In this document: positions 43,575 to 52,341 of the stretch, piece after piece
Numbering within the stretch: position 1 is the stretch's first letter
How the letters are laid out: every line of letters starts with the position of its first letter
Assembly (NCBI RefSeq): GCF_003633895.1
Contig: NZ_RBID01000015.1
Coordinates: forward strand, 310,001-374,000
Reading direction: 5' to 3'
From: Vogesella indigofera
GTDB lineage: Bacteria; Pseudomonadota; Gammaproteobacteria; Burkholderiales; Chromobacteriaceae
DNA: 64,000 nucleotides
Notes under the pieces: generated by a model
The model's database searches: none
The model's input: only the letters and a program-made list of their open reading frames with translations
Told to the model about the DNA's origin: nothing
Translations under genes and position numbers: made by a program

Positions 43575-43714
43575 ACTCACGATCTAGCGAGCCAGGACGA
43601 GACAAGGCGAAAACGGCTGAGGAAGCGGTATTTAGCCAGATATAAACAAGCATGCCGAAGTCGTTTTCAACGCCGTATCGTCCCACTAGTAATCAGCCTC
43701 AGCAGATGGTGAAC
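43575..43714 (+). repeat. MITE-like element, copy 5
   Basis: About 140 bp with diverged ends ACTCACGATC and GATGGTGAAC. It fills most of the gap between gloA and the M48-type gene and ends 6 bp before the latter's stop codon. It has the same orientation as copies 3 and 4. Confidence 0.75.
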
Positions 43715-43720
43715 AGGTAC

Positions 43721-44434
43721 TCAGCCGTAGCGGAACAGGCTGTCGCCGTGCTGCTTCAGCCACTGCCGCGCGCCGTGCCAGCCGGGATAGAGGCGGCCGA
43801 CCTCGGCCCAGAACGCCGGCGAATGGTTCATGTGCAAGAGGTGCGCCAGCTCGTGCGCGATCACGTAATCGAGCACCGACTCCGGCGCCTGCACCAGCCG
43901 CCAGTTGAGGCGCACCACCCCCTTTCCGGTGCAGCTGCCCCAGCGCGTGCGTGCCGAGGACAGCCCCCAGCCGGTCAGCGACCGCGCCGCACGCGGCTGC
44001 CACTGTGCCAGCCGCGCGGCAAAGCGCTGCCGCGCCTCGCGTTGCAGGTAGCCGACCACGCTGGCGGCCAGCCGTGCCGGCTGTTCCAGCATCGGCCCGG
44101 CCAGGTGCAGGGTATCGCCGACCAGCTGCGCCTGGTGGCGGCTGGCGGCGACGCAGTGCAGGCGGTAGCTCTCGCCGCCCAGCAGCACCTGGCCCTGCGT
44201 CAGCGCGCGCTCGCCCTGCTCGGCGTGGTGGCGCGCCAGATGGCGGGCGATCCAGTCGCGCTTGCTGGCCAGCACCTCGTGCAGGTAGGCCAGCGGCACC
44301 GCCGGCGGCGCGATCAGCTCCACCGCGCCGTCCTTGATGCGGATGCCGACACTCTGCCGCGCGCGTCGGATCAGGCGTACCGTCACCGCGCCTTGCGGCA
44401 GCTGCAGGCTAAGCAGTGCGTGCTTTGCGTTCAT
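43721..44434 (-). CDS. YgjP/SprT-type metallopeptidase-like protein (M48, DUF45)
   Basis: Protein of 237 residues. The zinc motif is YVIAHELAHLLHMNHSPAFW (HELAH plus a downstream His), with the preceding RTRWGSC that is typical of the YgjP family. Function in bacteria is not established; it is probably cytoplasmic as no signal peptide is visible. I chose ATG 44434 (MNAKHALLSL) over an upstream TTG. It overlaps the 3' end of plsC by 26 bp, so it is translationally coupled. Confidence 0.88.
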   Translation of the reverse strand: MNAKHALLSLQLPQGAVTVRLIRRARQSVGIRIKDGAVELIAPPAVPLAYLHEVLASKRDWIARHLARHHAEQGERALTQGQVLLGGESYRLHCVAASRHQAQLVGDTLHLAGPMLEQPARLAASVVGYLQREARQRFAARLAQWQPRAARSLTGWGLSSARTRWGSCTGKGVVRLNWRLVQAPESVLDYVIAHELAHLLHMNHSPAFWAEVGRLYPGWHGARQWLKQHGDSLFRYG

Positions 44435-45164
44435 CGGGGTGGGCAAACGGGCCGACGCCGCCGATCTCGCGCTGGCGCGCCTCGATCCAGGCCTCCGCCT
44501 GCCGCGTCATCGCTTCCGGACCGACATCGTCGCGCGGATAAATCGCCGGGCCGATCACCAGCGTGATCTCACCGGGATGCTTCAGAAAGGCGTTACGCGG
44601 CCAGAATTCACCGGCATTGTGCGCCACCGGCACCAGCGGCATGTCCAGCTGCTTCGCCATCCGCGCCGCGCCCAGCTTGTACTTGCCGGCCACGCCGGGG
44701 CGGGTGCGGGTGCCTTCCGGAAACACGCTGATCCAGAAGCCGTGCTGCTTGCGGTTGGTGCCCTGCTCCAGCATCAGGCGGTTGGCATTGGCGCGGTCGG
44801 AACGGTTGATGGTGATCGGGTTGGTCAGCGCCAGCCCCCAGCCGAAGAACGGAATCCACAGCAGTTCCTTCTTGGCGACGAACACCTGCGACGGAAAGAT
44901 CTCCTGCAGCGCCAGCGTTTCCCAGCCGGACTGGTGCTTGGCGCAGATGATCGCCGGCTCCTTGACGATGTTCTCGGCACCGATCACGCGGTAGCGCAGG
45001 CCGACCACGTGCCACAGCAGCCAGGTCAACAGCCGCGCCCAGCTCTCGCCGATCACGTGACGGGTACGGCGCGGCAAGGGCGCGCCGATGAACAGGCCGA
45101 GGAAGAACAGCGGCGTGACGATGGCCACCAGCAGCCAGTAGATCAGGTTACGAATCAGCAACAT
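44409..45164 (-). CDS. plsC: 1-acyl-sn-glycerol-3-phosphate acyltransferase
   Basis: Membrane-bound acyltransferase of 251 residues making phosphatidic acid from lysophosphatidic acid and acyl-ACP/CoA. An N-terminal hydrophobic segment (LIYWLLVAIVTPLFFLGLFI) is followed by CAKHQSGWET (H-x4-E, the form of the catalytic H-x4-D motif common in betaproteobacteria) and FPEGTRTRPG. It lies 7 bp after gmhB and overlaps the next gene, so gmhB-plsC-ygjP form a tight operon. Confidence 0.93.
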   Translation of the reverse strand: MLLIRNLIYWLLVAIVTPLFFLGLFIGAPLPRRTRHVIGESWARLLTWLLWHVVGLRYRVIGAENIVKEPAIICAKHQSGWETLALQEIFPSQVFVAKKELLWIPFFGWGLALTNPITINRSDRANANRLMLEQGTNRKQHGFWISVFPEGTRTRPGVAGKYKLGAARMAKQLDMPLVPVAHNAGEFWPRNAFLKHPGEITLVIGPAIYPRDDVGPEAMTRQAEAWIEARQREIGGVGPFAHPDERKARTA

Positions 45165-45171
45165 GGGCAGT

Positions 45172-45714
45172 TCAGTTTTCCAGGTTAATCAGGTAGTCGG
45201 CGGCGGCAAACAGGTTGTCGAACACCTGCGTGCCCTCCGGCAGGCCGCCCTTTTCCAGCGTGCGCAAGCCCTTGCCGGTCTTCACCAGCAGTGGCCGGCC
45301 GCCGACCGCGGCAATCGCCTGCAGGTCGCGCAGGCTGTCGCCGACCATCGGCAGGCCTTCGCCGCGCACGTTGAAGCGCGCCATGATGTCTTCGACCATG
45401 CCAGGCTGCGGCTTGCGGCAGTGACACTGGTCGTCGGCGGTGTGCGGACAGAACACCACCGCGTCGATGCGGCCGCCGGCCTGGCCCACCAGCCGGTGCA
45501 TCTTCTCGTGCATCGCATTGAGCGCGTGCATGTCGAACAGGCCGCGGCCGATGCCGGACTGGTTGGTGGCGACCACCACGTGCCAGCCGGCCTGGGTCAG
45601 GTTGGCGATGGCGTCGCAGCTCTTCGGCAGCGGCTGCCATTCCATGGTGTTTTTGACGAAATCGTCGCGATCTTCATTGATCACGCCGTCACGATCGAGG
45701 ATGACGAGTTTCAA
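45172..45714 (-). CDS. gmhB: D-glycero-beta-D-manno-heptose 1,7-bisphosphate 7-phosphatase
   Basis: HAD-family phosphatase of 180 residues in ADP-heptose synthesis for the LPS inner core. The nucleophile motif is VILDRDGVINEDRDD, the second motif VVATNQSGIGRG and the last VGDSLRDLQAI. The zinc-binding loop FCPHTADDQCHCRKPQPGM is specific to GmhB. It is followed by plsC after 7 bp and preceded by a terminator for glyS. Confidence 0.95.
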   Translation of the reverse strand: MKLVILDRDGVINEDRDDFVKNTMEWQPLPKSCDAIANLTQAGWHVVVATNQSGIGRGLFDMHALNAMHEKMHRLVGQAGGRIDAVVFCPHTADDQCHCRKPQPGMVEDIMARFNVRGEGLPMVGDSLRDLQAIAAVGGRPLLVKTGKGLRTLEKGGLPEGTQVFDNLFAAADYLINLEN

Positions 45715-45806
45715 GCAACACTCCTAGTTCTGGCCACGGTCGCGACCGCAAGCCCCACAAAACCGGCAGCGTACTGCCGGCCATCGTGCCCGCCGCCCCG
45801 GCAACA

Positions 45807-45838
45807 CAAACCGGAGCATCGTGCGATGCCCCGGTTTG
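45807..45838 (-). terminator. Hairpin between glyS and gmhB
   Basis: Arms CAAACCGG(A)GCATCG and CGATGC(C)CCGGTTTG make a 15-bp stem with a 2-nt loop and one mismatch. On the minus strand TTTGTGTT follows. A second small hairpin (CCGGCAG / CTGCCGG near 45762-45779) lies just beyond. It probably ends glyS transcription. Confidence 0.7.
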
Positions 45839-45882
45839 CGGGAAGCCGGTCAGGCGGATGCTGGCGCCGGCAGCGCCAATCC

Positions 45883-47949
45883 TTACTCCGCCAGCAGCGA
45901 GATGTCGGCCACGCGGTTGAACAGTGCGGCCAACCTTGCCAGCAGCGCGATGCGGTTCGCCCGCACCGCCAGATCGTCGGCCATCACCATCACGCCATCG
46001 AAGAAGGCATCCACCGGCGCACGCAGCGAGGCCAGCTGGGTCAGCGCGCCGGCGAAGTCGTGGGCGGCAAACTTGGCGTCCACCGCCGGCGCCAGTGCTT
46101 CCACCGCCGCGAACAGCGCGCGCTCGGCATCCTCGGCAAACAGCGCCGGGTTCACCGCGGCGATGTCGCCCTCGGTCTTCTTCAGGATGTTCTTCACGCG
46201 TTTGTTGGCCGCGGCCAACGTGGCCGCCTCCGGCAGCGCCTTGAACTGCGCGACGGCGGCCAGGATGGCGCCCACTTCGTTCAGCTGCGTCGGCGCCAGC
46301 GCCAGCACGGCATCGATCTCGTCGCCCTTGTAGTCATTGGCGAGGTAGTTCTTCAGCCGCTCCAGGCAGAAGGCGTACACCTCGTCCACCACGGTGGCGG
46401 ACAACAGGCCGGCCGGGAAGGCGGCGGCGGCGTCGCTGATCAGCGCCTTCAGATCCAGCGGCTGTTCCAGCACCATGCGCAGCACGCCCAACGCGGCGCG
46501 GCGCAGTGCGAACGGGTCCTTGTCGCCGGTCGGGATCAGGCCGATGCCCCAGATGCCGACGATGGTTTCCAGCTTGTCGGCCAGTGCCACCGCGGTGGCA
46601 ATCGGGCCTTGCGGCAGGCTGTCACCAGCAAAGCGCGGGTGGTAGTGGCCTTCGATGGCGTCGGCGACCACCTCGTCCTCGCCATCCAGACGCGCATAGT
46701 AGCGGCCCATGATGCCCTGCAGCTCGGGGAATTCACCGACCATGTCCGACACCAGGTCGGCCTTGGCGAGGTAAGCGGCGCGGCCGGCCAGCGAGCTGTC
46801 GGCGCCGAGCTTGCCGGCGATGGCAGCGGCGATGCTGGACAGACGGCTGACGCGTTCCAGCTGGTTGCCGATCTTGTTGTGGTAGACCACGTGTTCCAGC
46901 CGCGGCAGGCGGCTGTCGAGGCGGTGCTTCTGGTCCTGTTCGTAGAAGAACTTGGCATCAGACAGGCGCGCACGCAGCACGCGCTCGTTACCACCGATGA
47001 TGTAGCGCGGGTCTTCGGCTTCCAGGTTGGACACCAGCAGGAAGCGGTTCATCAGCTTGCCGTTGCTATCGAGCAGCGGGAAGTACTTCTGGTTCTGCTG
47101 CATGGTCAGGATCAGGCATTCCTGCGGCACGTTCAGGAACTCGGCCTCGAAGCCGGCTTCCAGCACCACCGGCCATTCCACCAGACCGGTCACTTCGTCG
47201 AACAGCGCGTCCGGTGCGGCGATGGTGGCGTTCAGTTTGGCGGCGGCGTGCGACAGGCGCTGGCGCACCAGCTCGCGGCGGGCGAGGAAGCTGGCAATCA
47301 CCTTGCCCTCTTCCGCCAGCGTGCGCGGGTAGGCATCGGCGCTCGGGATGGTTACCTCACCGGCGGACAGGAAGCGGTGGCCGCGGGTGACGTTGCCGCT
47401 TTGCAGCCCCAGCACCTCGCCGGCGACGATTTGCTCGCCGTGCAGCATCACCAGGCCGTGTACCGGACGCACGAACTGCACGTCGAGGTCGCCCCAGCGC
47501 ATCAGCTTCGGCGCCGGCAGCTTTTTCAGCGCACCGGCGACGATGCCGGACAGCACCGCGGACAGGCTCTCGCCGGCCTTGGTCGATTCATAGGCGTACA
47601 CGTCCTGCTTGCCGTCGTGCACGGTAGTGAGCTGGCTCACCTCCACGCCGCAGGAGCGGGCGAAGCCGGCCAGTGCCGGAGTCGGCTGGCCGTCCTTCAT
47701 GCCGCTGGCCACCGCCGGGCCGCGACGCACGCTGTGCTGCTCGGGCTGGATGGCGGCGACGGTCGGGATCTGCACCGCCAGACGGCGCGGGCTGGCGAAC
47801 ACGTGCGACTGCACGTTGCTGGCCACGAACTGCAGTTTTTTCAGTTCGTCGGTAATGGTATCGGCAAAGCTGGCGGCCAGCTTTTCCAGTGCTTTCGGCG
47901 GCAGCTCTTCGGTGAGCAGCTCGATCAACAGGGTAGCAGTCATGGTCAT
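45883..47949 (-). CDS. glyS: Glycine-tRNA ligase beta subunit
   Basis: 688 residues, the full length of bacterial GlyS, which together with the alpha subunit charges tRNA-Gly. The N-terminus LLIELLTEELPPKALEKL and segments such as FLNVPQECLILTMQQNQKYF and ALADKLETIVGIWGIGLIPT are diagnostic. The ATG overlaps the stop of the adhesin-E-like gene (ATGA); a second ATG lies two codons on. A copy of the dispersed motif sits close to the 3' end (45926-45935). Confidence 0.97.
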   Translation of the reverse strand: MTMTATLLIELLTEELPPKALEKLAASFADTITDELKKLQFVASNVQSHVFASPRRLAVQIPTVAAIQPEQHSVRRGPAVASGMKDGQPTPALAGFARSCGVEVSQLTTVHDGKQDVYAYESTKAGESLSAVLSGIVAGALKKLPAPKLMRWGDLDVQFVRPVHGLVMLHGEQIVAGEVLGLQSGNVTRGHRFLSAGEVTIPSADAYPRTLAEEGKVIASFLARRELVRQRLSHAAAKLNATIAAPDALFDEVTGLVEWPVVLEAGFEAEFLNVPQECLILTMQQNQKYFPLLDSNGKLMNRFLLVSNLEAEDPRYIIGGNERVLRARLSDAKFFYEQDQKHRLDSRLPRLEHVVYHNKIGNQLERVSRLSSIAAAIAGKLGADSSLAGRAAYLAKADLVSDMVGEFPELQGIMGRYYARLDGEDEVVADAIEGHYHPRFAGDSLPQGPIATAVALADKLETIVGIWGIGLIPTGDKDPFALRRAALGVLRMVLEQPLDLKALISDAAAAFPAGLLSATVVDEVYAFCLERLKNYLANDYKGDEIDAVLALAPTQLNEVGAILAAVAQFKALPEAATLAAANKRVKNILKKTEGDIAAVNPALFAEDAERALFAAVEALAPAVDAKFAAHDFAGALTQLASLRAPVDAFFDGVMVMADDLAVRANRIALLARLAALFNRVADISLLAE

Positions 47950-48416
47950 TCAATCTTCAAGCTAGGAGCATTGGGGGCGAGTCGGCACACCAGGCGCAGC
48001 ATGGTATCGGCCGTCGAATCGGCGACCACCGGCACGAAGGTCCAGTTGAAACGCTGCAACGGGAACATCTGCGTGTACACGTGCTGGCCACTGGCGGTCC
48101 AGTACGAGGCGCTGATGAACGCATACTGGCGCGCGTTGCAGTCGGCACGACCTTCGAGGCGGCGGATGTGATAGCGGATGCCCAGCTCTTTCTGGGTCTT
48201 GCGCTCGCTGAACCGCTCCTGGTTGACGAAACGGACAAGGCCGTCCTTGACGTTGGCGATGGTGGCCAGCTCCAGCGACAGTTCCAGGCCGGTACCGCTC
48301 TGGTACACCTGGAACTGCCCTTCCGGTTGCGGCTCCGCCTGCTGACTGCGCACATACCAGCTGAGCGCGGCCAGCGTGGCCAACAGCACAAAGAACAGCG
48401 CTGCCCACGTCTTCAT
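47946..48416 (-). CDS. Putative secreted protein, surface-adhesin E-like
   Basis: Protein of 156 residues with an N-terminal hydrophobic segment (TWAALFFVLLATLAALSWYV), likely a signal anchor or uncleaved signal. The rest (GLVRFVNQERFSERKT, ADCNARQYAFISASYWTASG, VADSTADTMLRLVCRLAP) resembles the surface-adhesin E / CNP1-type family with a conserved Cys pair, presumably a disulfide in the periplasm. It is inserted between glyQ and glyS with start/stop overlaps on both sides, so its expression is tied to glycyl-tRNA synthetase. Its function is unknown and the family assignment is moderate. Confidence 0.68.
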   Translation of the reverse strand: MKTWAALFFVLLATLAALSWYVRSQQAEPQPEGQFQVYQSGTGLELSLELATIANVKDGLVRFVNQERFSERKTQKELGIRYHIRRLEGRADCNARQYAFISASYWTASGQHVYTQMFPLQRFNWTFVPVVADSTADTMLRLVCRLAPNAPSLKIE

Positions 48417-48417
48417 G

Positions 48418-49308
48418 TCAGTCTTTCTTGCACATCGGGAAGCCCAGCGCCTCGCGTGCGGCGTAGTAGGCTTGCGCCACGCCACGGGCCAGGTTGCGGA
48501 TGCGGCCGATGTAGGCGGCGCGTTCGGTCACCGAGATGGCGCCGCGCGCGTCCAGCAGGTTGAAGGTGTGGCCGGCCTTCAGGATCATCTCGTAGCCCGG
48601 CAGCGGCAGGCCGGCGTCCAGCAGGCGCTTGGCCTCGGCTTCGTAGTCGCCGAACTGCTTGAACAGCAGCTCGACATTGCTGTGCTCGAAGGCAAAGCGC
48701 GACTGCTCGACTTCGTTCTGGAAGAACACGTCGCCGTAGCTCACCGGCGTGCCGTCCGGCAGGTAGGTCCACACCAGCTCGTACACGTTTTCGATGTCCT
48801 GCAGGTACATCGCCAGCCGTTCCAGGCCGTAGGTGATCTCGCCCAGCACCGGCTTGCAATCGAGGCCGCCGACCTGCTGGAAGTAGGTGAACTGCGTCAC
48901 TTCCATGCCGTTGAGCCACACTTCCCAGCCCAGACCCCAGGCGCCGAGGGTCGGGTTTTCCCAGTCGTCCTCGACAAAGCGGATGTCGTGCACGGTCGGA
49001 TCGATGCCCAGCTCGCGCAGCGAGCCCAGGTACAGGTCCTGGATATTCGGTGGCGACGGCTTCAGTACCACCTGGAACTGGTGGTGCTGGAACAGGCGGT
49101 TGGGGTTCTCGCCGTAGCGGCCGTCTTTCGGGCGGCGGCTGGGCTGCACGTAGGCGGCGTGCCAAGGTTCCGGGCCGAGGGCGCGCAGGAAGGTGGCGGT
49201 ATGCGAGGTGCCTGCGCCCACTTCGGTATCGTACGGCTGGAGCAAGGCGCAGCCCTGACGGTTCCAGTAGTGCTGCAGGGTGAGGATGATTTCCTGAAAA
49301 GTGAGCAT
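48418..49308 (-). CDS. glyQ: Glycine-tRNA ligase alpha subunit
   Basis: 296 residues, class II catalytic subunit. [20 protein letters not shown] at the N-terminus, [20 protein letters not shown] and [20 protein letters not shown] are near-invariant. The ATG at 49308 matches the family start. It is first in the unit glyQ - adhesin-E-like - glyS; its stop lies 1 bp from the next ATG. Confidence 0.97.
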   Translation of the reverse strand: MLTFQEIILTLQHYWNRQGCALLQPYDTEVGAGTSHTATFLRALGPEPWHAAYVQPSRRPKDGRYGENPNRLFQHHQFQVVLKPSPPNIQDLYLGSLRELGIDPTVHDIRFVEDDWENPTLGAWGLGWEVWLNGMEVTQFTYFQQVGGLDCKPVLGEITYGLERLAMYLQDIENVYELVWTYLPDGTPVSYGDVFFQNEVEQSRFAFEHSNVELLFKQFGDYEAEAKRLLDAGLPLPGYEMILKAGHTFNLLDARGAISVTERAAYIGRIRNLARGVAQAYYAAREALGFPMCKKD

Positions 49309-49378
49309 GTCGCGGCGTTTCAAAGATGAAAAACAAGGCACGATTCTAACCGCATCGTGCCTTGCTCTGCCATCCATT

Positions 49379-49408
49379 GCGGCCAACCTTGTGGCAAAGG
49401 TTGGCCGC
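49379..49408. repeat. Inverted pair of the dispersed motif between tdh and glyQ
   Basis: GCGGCCAACC (49379-49388) and GGTTGGCCGC (49399-49408), extended to TTGCGGCCAACCTT / AAGGTTGGCCGCAA. It lies 17 bp past the tdh stop, a position fitting a transcription terminator for tdh. Confidence 0.82.
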
Positions 49409-49424
49409 AAACATCATATTGCGC

Positions 49425-50450
49425 TTACTGCCAGTCCAGAATCACCTTGCCGCTCTGTCCGGACAGCATGGCGGCGAAGCCGGCTTCGAAATCGTCGACC
49501 TTGAAGTGGTGGGTGATGATCGGCGAAATATCCAGCCCGGACTGGATCAGCGCCACCATCTTGTACCAGGTCTCGAACATCTCGCGACCGTAGATGCCCT
49601 TGATCTCCAGACCCTTGAAGATCACCTGGTTCCAGTCGATGGCGGTATTGGCCGGCGGGATGCCCAAGAGCGCCACCTTGCCACCGTGGTTCATCGTTTC
49701 CAGCATCTGGCGGAAGGCGTGCGGGTTGCCGGACATTTCCAGGCCGACATCGAAGCCTTCGCTCATGTGCAGTTCCTGCATCACCGCCTTCAGGTCTTCA
49801 TTGGCCACGTTCACCGCGCGGGTGGCGCCCATCTTGCGCGCCAGATCGAGGCGGAAGTCGTTGACGTCGGTGATCACAACGTGGCGCGCGCCGACGTGCT
49901 TGGCAATCGCCACCGCCATGATGCCGATCGGGCCGGCGCCGGTGATCAGCACGTCCTCGCCGACCAGGTTGAACGACAGCGCGGTGTGCACCGCATTGCC
50001 GAACGGATCGAAGATGGAGGCCAGGTCGTCGGAGATGTCATCCGGAATCGGGAAGGCGTTGAAAGCCGGGATCACCAGATATTCGGCAAACGCGCCTTCG
50101 CGGTTGACACCGACACCGGTAGTGTTGCGGCACAGGTGACGACGGCCGGCGCGACAGTTGCGGCAGTGACCGCAGGTGATGTGGCCTTCGCCGGACACGC
50201 GGTCACCGATCTTGAAGCCCTGTACTTCCGAACCCATGCCGGCAACGACGCCGACATACTCGTGACCGACGTGCATCGGCACCGGAATGGTCTTCTGCGC
50301 CCAGTCGTCCCAGTTCCAGATGTGGATGTCGGTGCCGCAGATCGCGGTCTTGGTGATCTTGATCAGCAGGTCGTTGTGGCCGACTTCCGGATGCGGTACA
50401 TCGGTCATCGACAGGCCGGGAGCGGCCTGCAGTTTGGCAAGAGCTTTCAT
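49425..50450 (-). CDS. tdh: L-threonine 3-dehydrogenase
   Basis: Zinc medium-chain dehydrogenase of 341 residues that oxidises L-threonine to 2-amino-3-oxobutyrate with NAD+. The catalytic-zinc Cys is in [19 protein letters not shown], the structural zinc Cys cluster in [15 protein letters not shown], and the NAD motif is [15 protein letters not shown]. It lies 95 bp after kbl on the same strand; the products feed directly from Tdh to Kbl. Confidence 0.97.
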   Translation of the reverse strand: MKALAKLQAAPGLSMTDVPHPEVGHNDLLIKITKTAICGTDIHIWNWDDWAQKTIPVPMHVGHEYVGVVAGMGSEVQGFKIGDRVSGEGHITCGHCRNCRAGRRHLCRNTTGVGVNREGAFAEYLVIPAFNAFPIPDDISDDLASIFDPFGNAVHTALSFNLVGEDVLITGAGPIGIMAVAIAKHVGARHVVITDVNDFRLDLARKMGATRAVNVANEDLKAVMQELHMSEGFDVGLEMSGNPHAFRQMLETMNHGGKVALLGIPPANTAIDWNQVIFKGLEIKGIYGREMFETWYKMVALIQSGLDISPIITHHFKVDDFEAGFAAMLSGQSGKVILDWQ

Positions 50451-50545
50451 GTTTTATCCTGTAGTGCGCCGCGACAGGCGGCGGCGCGGTGAAACGGAAC
50501 GCGCGGGCCAAGCGGCAGGCAGCGCCGCCGTGGCCACCGCAAGAA

Positions 50546-51745
50546 TCAGATCACGCCCAGCTCGCGGCCAACCTTGATGAAGGCGGCCACGGTGTGCTGC
50601 ACCTGCGCCAGGCTGTGGCCGGCCGACATCTGGGTACGGATGCGCGCCTTGCCCTTCGGCACCACCGGGTAGGAGAAGCCGGTGACGAACACGCCTTCCG
50701 CCAGCAGTGCCGCTGCCATCTCGCCGGCCAGCTTGGCGTCGCCCAGCATCACCGGAATGATCGGATGCTGGCCCGGCACCAGGCTGAAACCGGCCTCGCT
50801 CATCGCCTGACGGAAGTAGTCGGCGTTGCGCTTCAGGTTGGCGCGCAGCTCAGCGCCCTCTTCCGTGGCCAGAATCTGCAGCACCTTCAGGCTGGCGGCG
50901 GCGATGGCCGGCGCCAGGGTGTTGGAGAACAGGTACGGCCGCGAACGCTGGCGCAGCAGGTCGATGATCGGCTTGCGGCCGGAGACATAACCGCCGGACG
51001 CGCCGCCCAGCGCCTTGCCCAGCGTGCCGGTGTAGATGTCGACGCGGTCGCTGACGCCGCACAGCTCCGGGGTGCCGGCACCGTGCTCGCCCATGAAGCC
51101 AACCGCGTGCGAATCATCCACCATCACGATGGCGCCGTAACGTTCGGCGACGTCGCACAGCGTTTTCAGGTCCGCGATGATGCCGTCCATCGAGAACACG
51201 CCATCGGTGACGATCAGCTTGAAGCGGGCACCGGCCTCTTCGGCGGCCTTGAGCTGGGTTTCCAGATCCGCCATGTCGTTGTTTTTGTAGCGGAAACGCT
51301 TGGCCTTGCACAGGCGCACGCCGTCGATGATGGAGGCGTGGTTCAGCTCGTCGGAGATCACCGCGTCGTCTTCGGTGAGCAGGGTCTCGAACACGCCGCC
51401 GTTGGCATCGAAACAGCTGGAATAGAGGATGGTGTCGTCGGTGCCGAGGAAGCCGGAGATCGCCGCTTCCAGATCCTTGTGCACCTGCTGCGTGCCGCAG
51501 ATGAAACGCACCGAGGCGCAGCCGTAGCCGTAGTCGTCCAGACCCTGCTTCGCCGCCGCGATCAGGCGCGCGTCGTCGGCCAGGCCCAGGTAGTTGTTGG
51601 CACAGAAGTTCAGCACCTCGCGGCCGCCGGACAGGGTGATGCCGGCACGTTGCGGCGTGGCAATCACGCGTTCCGGTTTCTCGAAACCGTCGGCACGGAT
51701 TTGCGCCAGCGTGGCTTGCAGATGAGCGAGATAGGTGTGGTTCAT
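50546..51745 (-). CDS. kbl: 2-amino-3-ketobutyrate CoA ligase (glycine C-acetyltransferase)
   Basis: PLP-dependent alpha-oxoamine synthase of 399 residues that cleaves 2-amino-3-oxobutyrate with CoA to glycine and acetyl-CoA. [30 protein letters not shown] and the PLP-Lys motif [16 protein letters not shown] are visible. ATG 51745 matches the family start. It forms the kbl-tdh threonine degradation pair. The last codons contain a copy of the dispersed motif (50564-50573). Confidence 0.97.
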   Translation of the reverse strand: MNHTYLAHLQATLAQIRADGFEKPERVIATPQRAGITLSGGREVLNFCANNYLGLADDARLIAAAKQGLDDYGYGCASVRFICGTQQVHKDLEAAISGFLGTDDTILYSSCFDANGGVFETLLTEDDAVISDELNHASIIDGVRLCKAKRFRYKNNDMADLETQLKAAEEAGARFKLIVTDGVFSMDGIIADLKTLCDVAERYGAIVMVDDSHAVGFMGEHGAGTPELCGVSDRVDIYTGTLGKALGGASGGYVSGRKPIIDLLRQRSRPYLFSNTLAPAIAAASLKVLQILATEEGAELRANLKRNADYFRQAMSEAGFSLVPGQHPIIPVMLGDAKLAGEMAAALLAEGVFVTGFSYPVVPKGKARIRTQMSAGHSLAQVQHTVAAFIKVGRELGVI

Positions 51746-51950
51746 GCGGGAGGGTCCCTGTTGTTCAGCGTGGAAGCCGGCGCCGTTGACCTGGCCGGCG
51801 AGCATCGTTCTGTCACCATTCTAGACCCGCGCCAACGACTTTATCAGGGACAGTTGCACACGATTTTCACCGGGTGAGTGTTACCCCCCGCCGGCCGACG
51901 ACAGCCCGGCTGTGCGACAATCCACGTCCCATTCCCGCGCCGAACCGACC

Positions 51951-52163
51951 GTGAACCGCCCCAGCCCTCCCGTGCCGCATTGCCGCGCTTGCGTCCACTA
52001 CTACATCACCCACGACGCCCGTTTCCCCTACGGCTGCCGCGCCATGGACTTCAAGAGCAAGCGGCTGCCGCTGCAGGAAGTGCGCGAGGCGACAGGGCGC
52101 GACTGCCAGCTATTTCAAGCCAAACCCCCAACCAACCTTGGTCGCGTTATCCGCCTCAAATAG
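51951..52163 (+). CDS. Small conserved Cys-containing protein
   Basis: About 70 residues from a GTG at 51951; an upstream GTG at 51912 in the same frame is equally possible and neither has a good ribosome-binding site. The core HCRACVHYYITHDARFPYGC then RAMDFKSKRLP and GRDCQLF has four Cys in C-x2-C ... C ... C order, which suggests metal binding. I have seen similar small proteins in betaproteobacteria but know no function. It is a single gene between kbl and the autotransporter. Confidence 0.6.
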   Translation: MNRPSPPVPHCRACVHYYITHDARFPYGCRAMDFKSKRLPLQEVREATGRDCQLFQAKPPTNLGRVIRLK

Positions 52164-52341
52164 AATCACCGACTTACTCACACTCGAATAGCTTGCAACC
52201 ATTCTAAAAGTAACGCGAAGCCATAGCTATTCAATTGGCGTTGCATCCAGATCAAACACTGTGTCTGTCATATTGACTTTTTGTATTACCCCCCTCAATA
52301 CTCACAGTCATACCAACAACACTTTATAGATTGGATTACAA

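Noticed and set aside
45163-48171. A 1002-codon open frame on the plus strand across gmhB and glyS
   Set aside because: It is the antisense shadow of glyS and gmhB, which are certain genes. High GC keeps the opposite frame open. The translation is His/Gln/Arg/Ala-rich low-complexity with no domain.
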